The notes under the pieces are model-generated. The model was not told the DNA's origin, did not search any database, and saw only the letters and a program-made list of their open reading frames with translations. Made by a program: the position numbers and the translations under genes. A stretch of DNA of 64,000 nt. Origin: FEN-1297 sp046704255 (GTDB lineage: Bacteria > Bacteroidota > Ignavibacteria > Ignavibacteriales > Ignavibacteriaceae). Every line of letters starts with the position of its first letter. Positions within the stretch are counted from its first letter, which is position 1. The DNA is taken from the NCBI GenBank assembly GCA_046704255.1, contig JBJKSH010000164.1, forward strand, positions 4,116 through 68,115. Reading direction: 5' to 3'. Positions 26,803 to 35,808 of this stretch are shown here, piece by piece.

Positions 26803-27972
26803 CTATACTAAAGTTTTATAAAAATTAATTAACATGGATTCGGAATGTTTCCACAAAAAATTTCGCATTACTCTTTGATGCCCTCTATAACCATAGCTGT
26901 ATCCCACTTCCGGATTGTCTATTACATAAAGAATTTTATGTGCAAAATCATTAACATCTTTTGCATACAAACCGGAATCTTTTGCCATAACCATTGTTTC
27001 ATCAAGTTGAAATGCAACAAACGGCTTACTTAACTTCATATATTCAAGAATCTTAATCAATGTTAAATATTCGTTCAAACCGTTTCGCTGGTCGGGTGCA
27101 AGACAAACATCAGCCAGTTCTATATATTCCATAACTTCGGAAGCATTTACCAGTCCGGTAAAATCTATATATTCCTTTACATTTAATTTAGATGAGAATT
27201 CCTGCAGCTTGTCCTTTACTTCCCCCTCGCCCACAAGAACAAATTTAATTTCTCTTCTATTAAATTTATTTATTATTATATCGGCTGCTTCAATAATAAC
27301 TTCTACATTATCATTAACGGTCATAAGTCCTACAAACAATGCAACCTTGTAGCCGGTATACTTTGTATGAAGTGCTTGATTAAATTGAGCTTTAAAATTA
27401 CTTTTCGGACCGTTATAAACTATAGCGCAGGGTTTATCTTTAAGCCAGGCTTTACCCAAAAGCCTGTTTCTAAAAGTCTCGTTAGCAACAATAATTCCGG
27501 AAGAAAATTTAACAGTCATCCTTTCGGAGAAATCAACAAATCTTCTAATTAAAGGATTGTTAAATTTTATCCTAAACATTAATGTGGCCAAATCATGCTG
27601 ATCATATATAAATTTTACCTTGAAAAAATAAAGGAAAAAAGCCAACGGCCAGAAAAAGTCCGGCGGATTAGCGACATGAACAGCTTTTATTTTCTTAAAC
27701 AGAACAAGGTACAAACTGAAAAAATAAATTTTTGTAAGAGAGGTTAAATATTCAAAAACAAATCCCAAGATAGTTCCGTTTGATTTATTGTCTTTATATC
27801 GCAGTACATGGATATTGTCTATATTTTCCCGCCTTTCCGAATCGATACTGGAACGCGGGCTTATAACAAAAACTTCGTAACCATGGCTTTGTAGTGATGC
27901 TGCTTCTTTATAAACCCGGCTGTCCCACGGAAAGGAATTGTTCTGAACGATCAATAAAATTTTTTTCATCAT
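26803..27972 (-). CDS. GT4-family glycosyltransferase
   Basis: This 389-residue GT-B protein begins MMKKILLIVQNNSFPWDSRVY, followed by EAASLQSHGYEVFVISP. The N-terminal domain has VHVANPPDFFWPLAFFLYFF and FIYDQHDLATLMF. The donor domain has VALFVGLMTVNDNVEVIIEA, KFVLVGEGEVKDKL and NGLNEYLTLIKILEYMKLSK with the acidic motif. It starts 6 bases after the Wzc-like stop. Two adjacent ATG codons are both possible starts. It probably acts early in subunit assembly, but the order of action is not determined. Confidence 0.9.
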   Translation of the reverse strand: MMKKILLIVQNNSFPWDSRVYKEAASLQSHGYEVFVISPRSSIDSERRENIDNIHVLRYKDNKSNGTILGFVFEYLTSLTKIYFFSLYLVLFKKIKAVHVANPPDFFWPLAFFLYFFKVKFIYDQHDLATLMFRIKFNNPLIRRFVDFSERMTVKFSSGIIVANETFRNRLLGKAWLKDKPCAIVYNGPKSNFKAQFNQALHTKYTGYKVALFVGLMTVNDNVEVIIEAADIIINKFNRREIKFVLVGEGEVKDKLQEFSSKLNVKEYIDFTGLVNASEVMEYIELADVCLAPDQRNGLNEYLTLIKILEYMKLSKPFVAFQLDETMVMAKDSGLYAKDVNDFAHKILYVIDNPEVGYSYGYRGHQRVMRNFLWKHSESMLINFYKTLV

Positions 27973-27978
27973 ATAAAA

Positions 27979-30495
27979 TTATATAGCAGCGGAAAATTTA
28001 TTTTTTTTCTTTTTGCCTTTTGAAGGTTTGTAGGCATATTTATAACCGTACCCGTAGCCGTACTTATATCTGAATGCTGACTTTTCCAAATCGCATGCAT
28101 TTGCCACAACCCCTTGTATTTTTATTTTTTCTTTTTTAATCTCATTTATTCCCCAGTATACACTGTCACTTAATGAATAATTATATCTTACTACCAATAC
28201 AAGGTTATTAATTAGTTTGCCAAGAATAAGAGAATCAACAACTCTGGTAATCGGCGGAGTATCAATTATAACATAATCATATACGCTGGATTTCAAAGCA
28301 TCAATAAGATATCCGGTTCTTAAAGATTGGAACAACTCGCTGGAATTTTCATTAACATCGCCGGCTGGCAGTATGCTTAATAATTTATTCGCAGAAGATT
28401 GCCCGAATATATTGGAAATATTCATTACAGGTGCGGCTTTTAATTCCTTTTCCAGAAAGGTACTTAACCCGGGAAAATCCCGCGGAATGCCGAACAGGTC
28501 AGACAACCCGCATCTTTTCAAATCCGCATCAACAATTAAAACTTTTTTATGAGCGGCAACAAGAGTTAATGCCAAATTGGCAACCATAGTTGTCTTACCG
28601 CTGTTCTCTTCAAAGCTGGAAAAGACAATTAACTTGTTCGGGTTTTTCGGATTCATAGTAAGCTTTGCACCAAGTACTTTATAGGATTCCACTATCCCCG
28701 GGTGCTCTGCGGAAAGTACCGGAAACCTGTCTTTAAAATTATCCGAACTATTAATTTTGTTTAAAACTTTTGGCGGGAATGCCGGAATAATGGAAAGCAA
28801 AGGAAGTCTTAATTTATCTTCTACCTCTTCAAGCTTTAGAAACTTTCTTTCTTTTAATTCCCCGAATGCAACATAAGCCAGTGAAATTACTCCCCATAAA
28901 AATAAACACAACAGAATTGTTATATTCTTGTTTGGGGAAACAGGGTTCACCGGCAGCGAAGCAGGATCTACAACTACAACATCCTGTAGCTGAGCCAATT
29001 CCTTCGCTTTAAGTTCTTCTCTCCTGTCCATAAGCATATTAAATATTTTTTCTGTTACATCTTTATCCCTCAGCAAGCCGGCCAATACTGTTTCTTTGCC
29101 GGGCAAGTTTTTTATTTGCGATTTATATTTTGCTATTAAACCGTTTAATTTTATATCCTTTTCTTTAAGAGAATTAATAATTATGCTATAGGCCGAAAGA
29201 GTATTTTGATTATAGCTGCTTAACTGCCTTTTAATTTGTGCAATTTGATTATTGATACTAATTACATCGGGATGCTGCTCTGTTTCTTTCTGAAGAAGTT
29301 CTATCTTTTTTACTTCCAGATCGGATAACTGCTGAAGCAAAGATGAAAATGCTCTTTGATCTGTAGCGGTTTGCGACGGCGACAAATACGTTTGATCAAA
29401 ATATCCTTTGGAATCATACAAACTGTTTAACTGTCTTTCTTTTTCTTCGTATTGGCCAAGCTGAAGTTCGTTACTAACCTTTTCGGCTTCCAGGCTGCTT
29501 AAAGCATTTACGGCATTAGTAGAGTTCTGGTCTATATTAATAATCCCGGTTGAAGCCTGATAATTACTAAGCTTGCTTTCGGTTGTTTTTAATTTCTTAG
29601 ACATCTCAGCTAACTGGGAATCGATGGATGCATAGGAAGATTGTGCATTTTCTCTTTGCTGTTCTGTTCTTGTTTGCCTGAACATATTTACTACCGTAGA
29701 GGCTAATAATTGAGCATTTTCAGGTGACTCATCCTTTGCTTTAATTTCCATTAAGTTTGTTGTGCCCTTTTGAGCTACGGTAATTTTATTGTTAAGTAAT
29801 TCGAATGCACTTATATCATTATTTACAACAAAATAAAATTTAACGCCTTCCTGTGCATCCGGCCAATAAAATGTTAAGGTAAAATCACCTGCATTAATTT
29901 CAATCAAATTGTTCTGTGCTGCCGAAGCAACCAGAACATTAGAATTTTTCTCAACACTATATAAATCTATCCTGCTGTTTTCTCCTTCGGTTATAAAGAA
30001 GCTGTTTGTATTATCTATTGTGTTGTATTGAAAACCTACAATTTGCGGATACCCGGCTCCGTGCAGATGCTGATTGCCAAGCCAGGCATTATAACCCGAA
30101 ATAGATTTATTAATATTTTCCGTCTTTCCGTCAGGCAAAACAATTTTTTGAATAATAAGATTTAACTTTAATTTCTTTACAACTTTGTCAAGTACACTTC
30201 TTGTTTTTACCAATGCCATTTCGGTATTTATGTCATCCATAGATTCCAATGCCATTAAACTCTTATAAGGATCCTGGTTAGAAGTGGTTTGGTTATCTAC
30301 TTTTTTTAACAGCACGGAAGATTCATAAATTTTTGCGGCGGTTTTAAGATAGATTATTCCTGCAGCAATTATTACAATAAAAGATATTATTAAAAATAAC
30401 TTCCTTTTATAAATTGCACGGAACAGATCACCTGTGTTATTTTTACCGGTATTAGACTGGCTCCCGGATAATTCTTTTAATTGATCGTAGTTCAT
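27979..30495 (-). CDS. Wzc-like polysaccharide co-polymerase and tyrosine autokinase
   Basis: This 838-residue inner-membrane protein sets chain length and controls export. The N-terminal Wzz domain starts with a membrane segment at about residues 33-51, a large periplasmic coiled-coil region runs from about 270 to 500, and a second membrane helix lies near 524-545. The cytosolic BY-kinase domain follows, with a Walker A variant reading FEENSGKTT near 630, Walker A' VLIVDADLKRCG and Walker B YVIIDTPP. The tail has seven alternating tyrosines at 810-822 (RYKYGYGYGYKYAY), the expected autophosphorylation cluster, followed by a basic end. A matching tyrosine phosphatase is not in the window. It follows the Wza-like gene by 22 bases. 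Confidence 0.94.
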   Translation of the reverse strand: MNYDQLKELSGSQSNTGKNNTGDLFRAIYKRKLFLIISFIVIIAAGIIYLKTAAKIYESSVLLKKVDNQTTSNQDPYKSLMALESMDDINTEMALVKTRSVLDKVVKKLKLNLIIQKIVLPDGKTENINKSISGYNAWLGNQHLHGAGYPQIVGFQYNTIDNTNSFFITEGENSRIDLYSVEKNSNVLVASAAQNNLIEINAGDFTLTFYWPDAQEGVKFYFVVNNDISAFELLNNKITVAQKGTTNLMEIKAKDESPENAQLLASTVVNMFRQTRTEQQRENAQSSYASIDSQLAEMSKKLKTTESKLSNYQASTGIINIDQNSTNAVNALSSLEAEKVSNELQLGQYEEKERQLNSLYDSKGYFDQTYLSPSQTATDQRAFSSLLQQLSDLEVKKIELLQKETEQHPDVISINNQIAQIKRQLSSYNQNTLSAYSIIINSLKEKDIKLNGLIAKYKSQIKNLPGKETVLAGLLRDKDVTEKIFNMLMDRREELKAKELAQLQDVVVVDPASLPVNPVSPNKNITILLCLFLWGVISLAYVAFGELKERKFLKLEEVEDKLRLPLLSIIPAFPPKVLNKINSSDNFKDRFPVLSAEHPGIVESYKVLGAKLTMNPKNPNKLIVFSSFEENSGKTTMVANLALTLVAAHKKVLIVDADLKRCGLSDLFGIPRDFPGLSTFLEKELKAAPVMNISNIFGQSSANKLLSILPAGDVNENSSELFQSLRTGYLIDALKSSVYDYVIIDTPPITRVVDSLILGKLINNLVLVVRYNYSLSDSVYWGINEIKKEKIKIQGVVANACDLEKSAFRYKYGYGYGYKYAYKPSKGKKKKNKFSAAI

Positions 30496-30517
30496 TTGTT
30501 GTTAACCTGTGCTAACC

Positions 30518-31132
30518 TTACTTGCGGTTGGTATAAATTATGGCTGCTAGAATGGAAGTAACTGCACTTACCACAGAAATAATTATTGTTGTGTTGCTGC
30601 CGTTAAGCCACTTCCTGGAAATAAAAATTTGATCACCCGACTGCAACCCGATATCATCAAGCTTACTGCCCTTTTCAATAATTTTTTTACCGTTTATTTT
30701 AAATTCTTTATCTTTTCTTGTTATATAAATATTGGTCAAGTCGGCTTCGGTAGTTGTACCGCCTGCTTCGGCAATTAAGTCAGATAATTTTTCAACACCG
30801 GTTACATAATAATATCCCGGTTTATTAACCTGCCCAAGAATATTTATCTTGATTAAAGGAAGAACTGTAATCTCGGGATTGCGGTACAGCTTGCTGTACT
30901 TACCGATAATTTCCGACCTTACGCTGTCAATATTTTTATTTGCAGCAGCAATTTGGCCAAGGTACGGCAGGCTGATATCGCCGTTGTCCTGGATATAATA
31001 ATCACCGGTTATATGATCCGAAATGTTGTAAAATATAATTTTAACACCGTCTCCCGGTAATAAAGTTTGGGCTTTACTTTTAACACCAAGAACTAAAGTT
31101 AACACAACTAATAAATATATAATCTTTTTCAT
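30518..31132 (-). CDS. Wza-like polysaccharide export protein (SLBB)
   Basis: This 204-residue exporter has a signal peptide (MKKIIYLLVVLTLVLGVKSKA) followed by the Poly_export domain beginning LLPGDGVKIIFYNISDHITG and a single SLBB-like segment, INILGQVNKPGYYYV, ending in GDQIFISRKWL. The C-terminus is a membrane helix (TTIIISVVSAVTSILAAIIY) and a short basic tail. There is no lipobox Cys and it is much shorter than E. coli Wza (379 residues). It may therefore rely on its C-terminal helix, like other short Poly_export proteins, and may need other outer-membrane partners. It precedes the Wzc-like gene. Confidence 0.88.
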   Translation of the reverse strand: MKKIIYLLVVLTLVLGVKSKAQTLLPGDGVKIIFYNISDHITGDYYIQDNGDISLPYLGQIAAANKNIDSVRSEIIGKYSKLYRNPEITVLPLIKINILGQVNKPGYYYVTGVEKLSDLIAEAGGTTTEADLTNIYITRKDKEFKINGKKIIEKGSKLDDIGLQSGDQIFISRKWLNGSNTTIIISVVSAVTSILAAIIYTNRK

Positions 31133-31164
31133 CTTAACCTCTAGAAGAGCATATAATAATCAAT

Positions 31165-31641
31165 TTACACAACAACATTTTCTTTAATGACATGTGCAGG
31201 AACCCCGGCAACAATTGATTCCGGGGGAACATCTTTAGTAACAACAGCACCGGCACCAACAATTGCATTCTCACCTACCGTAATTCCGCATAAAATTGTA
31301 GCCGAAGAACCAATCGATGCTCCTTTTTTTATAAATGTTTTTACAACTTTCCAGTCATCTTCTGTTTGAAGTCCGCCCGAAGAATTTGTAGAACGCGGAT
31401 ACTTGTCGTTTATAAATGTTACATTGTGGCCGACAAAAACTTCATCTTCAATATCCACACCTTCACAAATAAAAGTATGAGACGAGATTTTGCAGTTCTT
31501 CCCTACGGTTACGTTTTTCTGTATTTCCGTAAAGGAACCGATCTTTGTATTATCGCCTATAGTGCAGCCGTAAAGATTTACAAAGTTGAATATCTTTACG
31601 TTGCTGCCAAGCTTTACATTATTTATTATTTGATTTTCCAT
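31165..31641 (-). CDS. WbpD/WlbB-like N-acetyltransferase (hexapeptide repeats)
   Basis: This 158-residue protein is almost entirely left-handed beta-helix: NVKLGSNVKIFNFVNLYGCT, IGDNTKIGSFTEIQ, IEDEVFVGHNVTFINDKYPR and GASIGSSATILCGITVGENA, then VTKDVPPESIVAGVPAHV. The family acetylates the 3-amino group of UDP-2-acetamido-3-amino-2,3-dideoxy sugars, including WbpD and WlbB. The neighbours match this pathway, with a Gfo/Idh dehydrogenase directly upstream and a DegT aminotransferase further upstream. I infer a role in making a 2,3-diacetamido sugar donor. The dehydrogenase that oxidises UDP-GlcNAc at C6 is not in the window. Confidence 0.85.
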   Translation of the reverse strand: MENQIINNVKLGSNVKIFNFVNLYGCTIGDNTKIGSFTEIQKNVTVGKNCKISSHTFICEGVDIEDEVFVGHNVTFINDKYPRSTNSSGGLQTEDDWKVVKTFIKKGASIGSSATILCGITVGENAIVGAGAVVTKDVPPESIVAGVPAHVIKENVVV

Positions 31642-31661
31642 AAATATCCTTTAGATAAAAA

Positions 31662-32717
31662 CTATCCCACTTTTTGAAACGGAATTGCTGAATGATAATG
31701 AAATTCCATTCCGGGAATTAGCTCTACAAGCAGCCCTCTGTTTTTAATAGATTTACTGGAGGCTTCCAGGATCTTTACTACTTCCAACCCGTCATTTCCG
31801 TTGGTTAGCGGCTCTCTTTTTTCAATTATAGAATCTAGAAATTCTTTTGCTGCAAGACTAAGTGCTTCGGTTTGTTCTATCCTCGGCGAATACATATCCC
31901 CGATTCTGTATTGAACCAATGCATTGTGTAAACCTTCCGTAGTGGAAATATCAACACCGCTGTCAAAAATTTTTATTTTTTCGGAATTTTCCATATCATC
32001 GAACAGAAGCATTTTATCTCTGCCTGCAATAATCATTTTTCTAATTTTTACGGGAGAAGTCCAGTTTACATGAAAATGTGCAAAGCAGGAACTGTTTTCA
32101 AAGTGTAAAGATAACTGCGCAAGATTTTCAATTTCGCCGTAGTTGGAAATACCGACTGCCGTTACTGCAGTTACCTTTTTATTCGGAATAAGATAATTCA
32201 TAATCGAAAGATCGTGCGGGGCAAGATCCCATATAACGTTTACATCATGCTGAAACAATCCTAAATTTACTCTAACGGAATCAAAATAATTTATATCGCC
32301 AAGTTCGCCGTCTTCTATAAGCTCTTTCATCTTTTTAACGGCGCCCGTATATAGAAAGGTATGATCGACAAAAATATTTAAATTTTTTGAAGATGCAATT
32401 TTTATTAATTCTTTTGCCTCAATTGATGTACTAGTAAAGGGTTTTTCAATCCAAACATGTTTACCTGCATTTAAGGCTTCTTTGGCAAGCTTAAAATGCG
32501 TACTTACAGGTGTTGCAATTGCCACGGCGTCAATATCCTTTTCCAAAAGATCTCTATAACCGGTAACAAGCTCCACGGAAGGAAATCTTGACTTTATAAA
32601 TATCAATCTGTCCTCCTTCATATCGCAGGTATATACTTTTTCCACTAGATGCTGCGACAGGAAATTTCTAACTAAATTGGGCCCCCAATAACCCAAACCA
32701 ACTATACCTATTTTCAT
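31662..32717 (-). CDS. Gfo/Idh/MocA-family NAD-dependent sugar dehydrogenase (WbpB/WlbA-like)
   Basis: This 351-residue oxidoreductase has the Rossmann N-terminal IVGLGYWGPNLVRNFL, the AVAIATPVSTHFKLAKEAL stretch and the catalytic EKPFTS motif at about residues 95-100, then the Gfo C-terminal alpha/beta domain with WDLAPHDLSIMNYL (the usual catalytic His segment). Members next to a DegT aminotransferase and a hexapeptide acetyltransferase oxidise C3 of UDP-GlcNAc-derived uronic acids. It is cytosolic. Its start is well separated from the sugar-transferase stop (25 bases). Confidence 0.88.
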   Translation of the reverse strand: MKIGIVGLGYWGPNLVRNFLSQHLVEKVYTCDMKEDRLIFIKSRFPSVELVTGYRDLLEKDIDAVAIATPVSTHFKLAKEALNAGKHVWIEKPFTSTSIEAKELIKIASSKNLNIFVDHTFLYTGAVKKMKELIEDGELGDINYFDSVRVNLGLFQHDVNVIWDLAPHDLSIMNYLIPNKKVTAVTAVGISNYGEIENLAQLSLHFENSSCFAHFHVNWTSPVKIRKMIIAGRDKMLLFDDMENSEKIKIFDSGVDISTTEGLHNALVQYRIGDMYSPRIEQTEALSLAAKEFLDSIIEKREPLTNGNDGLEVVKILEASSKSIKNRGLLVELIPGMEFHYHSAIPFQKVG

Positions 32718-32742
32718 TTTTCCTCCGAATTTCTTAAAAGTT

Positions 32743-34182
32743 TTATTCCCCGCCGCGTTCTAATATCATTACGGGGATTGTTTTAATTACAAGCTGTAAA
32801 TCTAGCCATGGAGACATGTTATTTATATAATAAAGATCTAAAATGATAGACTCGTTAAAAGAAACCGAACTTCGGCCCATTACCTGCCAAACGCCTGTAC
32901 ATCCGGGTATTACATCAAATCTTCTTTTCTGCCAGTTGTCGTAGTTATCGTACTCATAAGGTAAGCAAGGCCTGGGGCCAACTAAACTCATTTCGCCTTT
33001 TAATACATTAAAAAGCTGCGGAAGTTCATCAAGAGACATTTTACGAAGGATGCCGCCGATAGGTGTAATCCTTTTCCTGTTTATTACTTTTTTCCCGTTG
33101 CCCTTTTCTCCTTCTCCTTTTATAAATTTTAACATTTCTTCTTTTCGCTCTTCATCCTCCCCTTTTACAACGTACATCGACCTGAATTTATAGAAGGTAA
33201 AAGGTATTCCGTTTTTGCCTATTCTTTTTTGTTTAATAATAACAGGTCCTTCGGATGTAAACTTTATAAGAAAGGCTATTACCATAAAAAAAGGTGAAAG
33301 TAAAAATATAACCGCACTTGCAACAGCAACATCAAAAATTCTTTTTACATTGAAAAACAATTTATTGGAATAATTCGGCGACATATTTATTACGGGAAGG
33401 TCGAAATATTTTTCCGTGTAAACTTTTTGCGGAATTATGTTAAATAGGTTGGAAGTAATTTTTACATTAAGGTTTGTCTCCCTGCACAGGTCTATTAAAT
33501 GAAGCAGCTCTTCATAATCATTGGTTTCTTTTACAATTAATATCTCTTCTACCTTTTCGGTATTTACAATATTTTTTATATCGGAATACTTACCGAGAAT
33601 TTTTTTACCGTTAATAACTTCTTCGCCGATATTTTTGTCATCATCTACAAAACCGGCAATATTTATTCCCAACGGGTTTTCGAATGTTATTTTTGCCGCA
33701 AGCATCCTACCGGCTTTTCCGTTACCGACAATTAGAATATTCTTCTTAAACTGCTTGCTCTTAAATCTTACATAAATTCTTCTTAACAGTTCAACTCTTA
33801 ACAAATAAAAAATTATAATTGAACTTAATCCAAAGGCTGCTGTTAAAATAAATACTTGTTGAACTTGCAGTCGGGGAATAAATATTGAGGAAAGAATTGT
33901 GATTACGGCAATATACCATTCTGATTTAAGCAAAGCGGTTAAATGCGCTGAACGTACTATAATTGTATTAATCTTATAAAGATTGTTTACTGAAAAGACA
34001 AAGAGAGAAATAAAAATTATAATAGCTGAAGCAAACCAAAAAGTAGTACTTAAAGTTCCGCTTTTAACGGATGTTACATCCGGAATGGTCTTAGTAATTA
34101 CCAGTGCAGTAATAATTGCAAAGATTATTACTGCAATATCCGATGCCGCAAAGAAGTACTTATATTTTGGGTGCTTTGTCAT
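32743..34182 (-). CDS. Polyprenyl-phosphate sugar-1-phosphate transferase (WcaJ/WbaP type)
   Basis: This 479-residue inner-membrane enzyme starts polysaccharide assembly by moving a sugar-1-phosphate onto undecaprenyl phosphate. Four or five N-terminal helices are followed by a Rossmann-like CoA-binding fold (ILIVGNGKAGRMLAAKI), and the catalytic C-terminal domain contains VKRIFDVAVASAVIFLLSPF, the GPVIIKQKRIG and FTFYKFRSM segments, LRKMSLDELPQLFNVLKGEM and SLVGPRPCLP. All catalytic motifs are present. It is encoded second in the predicted leftward transcript, after the DegT aminotransferase. The donor sugar may be the one made by the adjacent enzymes. Confidence 0.93.
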   Translation of the reverse strand: MTKHPKYKYFFAASDIAVIIFAIITALVITKTIPDVTSVKSGTLSTTFWFASAIIIFISLFVFSVNNLYKINTIIVRSAHLTALLKSEWYIAVITILSSIFIPRLQVQQVFILTAAFGLSSIIIFYLLRVELLRRIYVRFKSKQFKKNILIVGNGKAGRMLAAKITFENPLGINIAGFVDDDKNIGEEVINGKKILGKYSDIKNIVNTEKVEEILIVKETNDYEELLHLIDLCRETNLNVKITSNLFNIIPQKVYTEKYFDLPVINMSPNYSNKLFFNVKRIFDVAVASAVIFLLSPFFMVIAFLIKFTSEGPVIIKQKRIGKNGIPFTFYKFRSMYVVKGEDEERKEEMLKFIKGEGEKGNGKKVINRKRITPIGGILRKMSLDELPQLFNVLKGEMSLVGPRPCLPYEYDNYDNWQKRRFDVIPGCTGVWQVMGRSSVSFNESIILDLYYINNMSPWLDLQLVIKTIPVMILERGGE

Positions 34183-34229
34183 TTGTTCACATTAATAGTT
34201 TTATATAACCGGAAAATTCAAACAACATT

Positions 34230-35408
34230 TTATTTAACACGGCCTTCCAAAACACTTGGGTAAGAAACTGTACTTTTGTTCTCAAAAAACTTTTTAATAT
34301 GATCTGCCGTATATTTTATTTGTCCTTCAGATAGTTCAGGGAACATCGGCAGTGAAATTCCGCAATTTGCAAGCTGTTCGGTTACAGGTAAATCACCTTT
34401 TTTGTAACCTAAATAGTTAAAACATTTTTGCAAATGCAGCGGAATAGGATAATGCAGCCCGGTTGCAATTCCGTTTTCATTTAAATACTTCTGCAGTTCA
34501 TCTCTGCTTTCCGACTTACAGTTTACGACTTGTTCCTTAACTTGAATTACGAATAGATGATATACATGCTTAGCATAGGACATTTCTACAGGTACTTTAA
34601 CTTCTTCAACACCTGATAAATAATAGTTATATATTTCAGCATTTTTTCTGCGTGCTTCCGTCCATTGCTCCAGGTATTTAAGCTTAACACCAAGCACTGC
34701 ACCTTGAAGGCCCTCCATTCTATAATTATGCCCAAAGGTTTCATGTTCATATTTACGAACCGCACCGTGGTCTCTAACCATTTTAGCTTTTAGTGCAAGT
34801 TCGTCGTTATTTGTAAGTACTGCGCCGCCTTCTCCGTAAGCACCCAAATTCTTGCCGGGATAAAAACTAAACGAAGCAGCTTCGCCTAAACCGCCTACTC
34901 TTTTGTTTTTGTATTCTGCAATATGTGCCTGCGCAGAATCTTCAACCAGCAGAATATTATGTTTCGCCGCTATTTCTCTCAAAGGATCCATATCGGCGGG
35001 CTGGCCGTAAAGATGAACAGCAACAATTGCTTTTGTCTTCGGAGTAATTGCTTTCTCCACCAATTCCGGATTGATATTATAGCTGTCTTTATGGCAGTCA
35101 ACTAATACCGGTTTGGCACCGCATAATGTAGCACCCCATGCAGTGGCTATAAAAGTGTTTGCAGGAATAATTACTTCGTCTCCGGGTTTTATACCTGCAG
35201 CCCAAAGAACTATGTGATTTCCGGCAGTGCCGGAATTAACTGCTATACAATGTTTTACTCCGTGTGCTTTTGCAAATTCTTCTTCAAAATTAAAAACTGC
35301 TTTGCCCAGCACAAAAGAAGAATTTTCAAGTATATTTTGTATGGCGGGATCTATTTCGTGCTTAATAGATTTATATTGAACTTTTAGATCTAAAAATGGA
35401 ACCTGCAT
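34230..35408 (-). CDS. DegT/DnrJ/EryC1/StrS-family sugar aminotransferase (WbpE/WlbC-like)
   Basis: This 392-residue PLP enzyme transfers an amino group from glutamate to a keto-sugar nucleotide. Motifs in order are PFLDLKVQYKSIKHEID, AVNSGTAGNHIVLWAAG, VHLYGQPADMD, EDSAQAHIAEYKNKRVGGLG, and SFYPGKNLGAYGEGGA with the Schiff-base Lys at about 186. It is the first gene of the long leftward cluster, with a control region upstream. With the adjacent oxidoreductase and acetyltransferase it fits the C3 amination step of diamino uronic-acid synthesis. Confidence 0.92.
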   Translation of the reverse strand: MQVPFLDLKVQYKSIKHEIDPAIQNILENSSFVLGKAVFNFEEEFAKAHGVKHCIAVNSGTAGNHIVLWAAGIKPGDEVIIPANTFIATAWGATLCGAKPVLVDCHKDSYNINPELVEKAITPKTKAIVAVHLYGQPADMDPLREIAAKHNILLVEDSAQAHIAEYKNKRVGGLGEAASFSFYPGKNLGAYGEGGAVLTNNDELALKAKMVRDHGAVRKYEHETFGHNYRMEGLQGAVLGVKLKYLEQWTEARRKNAEIYNYYLSGVEEVKVPVEMSYAKHVYHLFVIQVKEQVVNCKSESRDELQKYLNENGIATGLHYPIPLHLQKCFNYLGYKKGDLPVTEQLANCGISLPMFPELSEGQIKYTADHIKKFFENKSTVSYPSVLEGRVK

Positions 35409-35808
35409 TTATTATCTTCTCTTTAATTTTTTTTTAATGATGTTTTTGAAACTTTCGCACAGCTTCGCCTGGTGAGTCACAATTTCAACTCTCTACTAAA
35501 CAAATTTTCAAAAAACACGGCAAATTAAACCGACATTCTTAACCCGGTTTTATTAATTCACTTACCGGTTTAACTGGTTTAAGTACCGATTGTTAAATAA
35601 ATAAAGGAACAATTTATTTTAATCTATAGCCGCATTTTTTAATTCTCCTTAATAAATTCAATTTTTATACCAAGTAAATTGAACTGAAAAACGGCTATTT
35701 TAGCGCAAAAAATGTATTAATAAAATTCTTTTTATCATTTTGAGATTGCTTTTACTATTTTTGTTGAAAGGTTTTACAGCTAATGCAACAGAAACTTTTG
35801 GAAAATTT
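35409..35808. promoter_or_regulatory. Divergent control region of the polysaccharide cluster
   Basis: This 400-base gap separates the leftward cluster start from the rightward beta-helix gene. It contains tandem 9-mers CCGGTTTAA (35565-35573) and CTGGTTTAA (35574-35582), a related CCGGTTTTA near 35544, and an AT-rich inverted repeat TTAAATAAAT/ATTTATTTTAA at about 35593-35621. A promoter for the leftward operon probably lies here, but no unambiguous consensus was found. The stretch nearer the beta-helix gene is AT-rich and otherwise plain. Confidence 0.4.

Noticed and set aside
31366..31677. Long open reading frame opposite the hexapeptide acetyltransferase
   Set aside because: It is the antisense shadow of a well-recognised gene, has no domain pattern and no suitable ribosome site.
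5239..35408. Exosortase/PEP-CTERM system
   Set aside because: The ligase, carrier protein and asparagine synthase resemble exosortase-linked polysaccharide loci, but no exosortase-like membrane protein or PEP-CTERM sorting tail was found on either strand.
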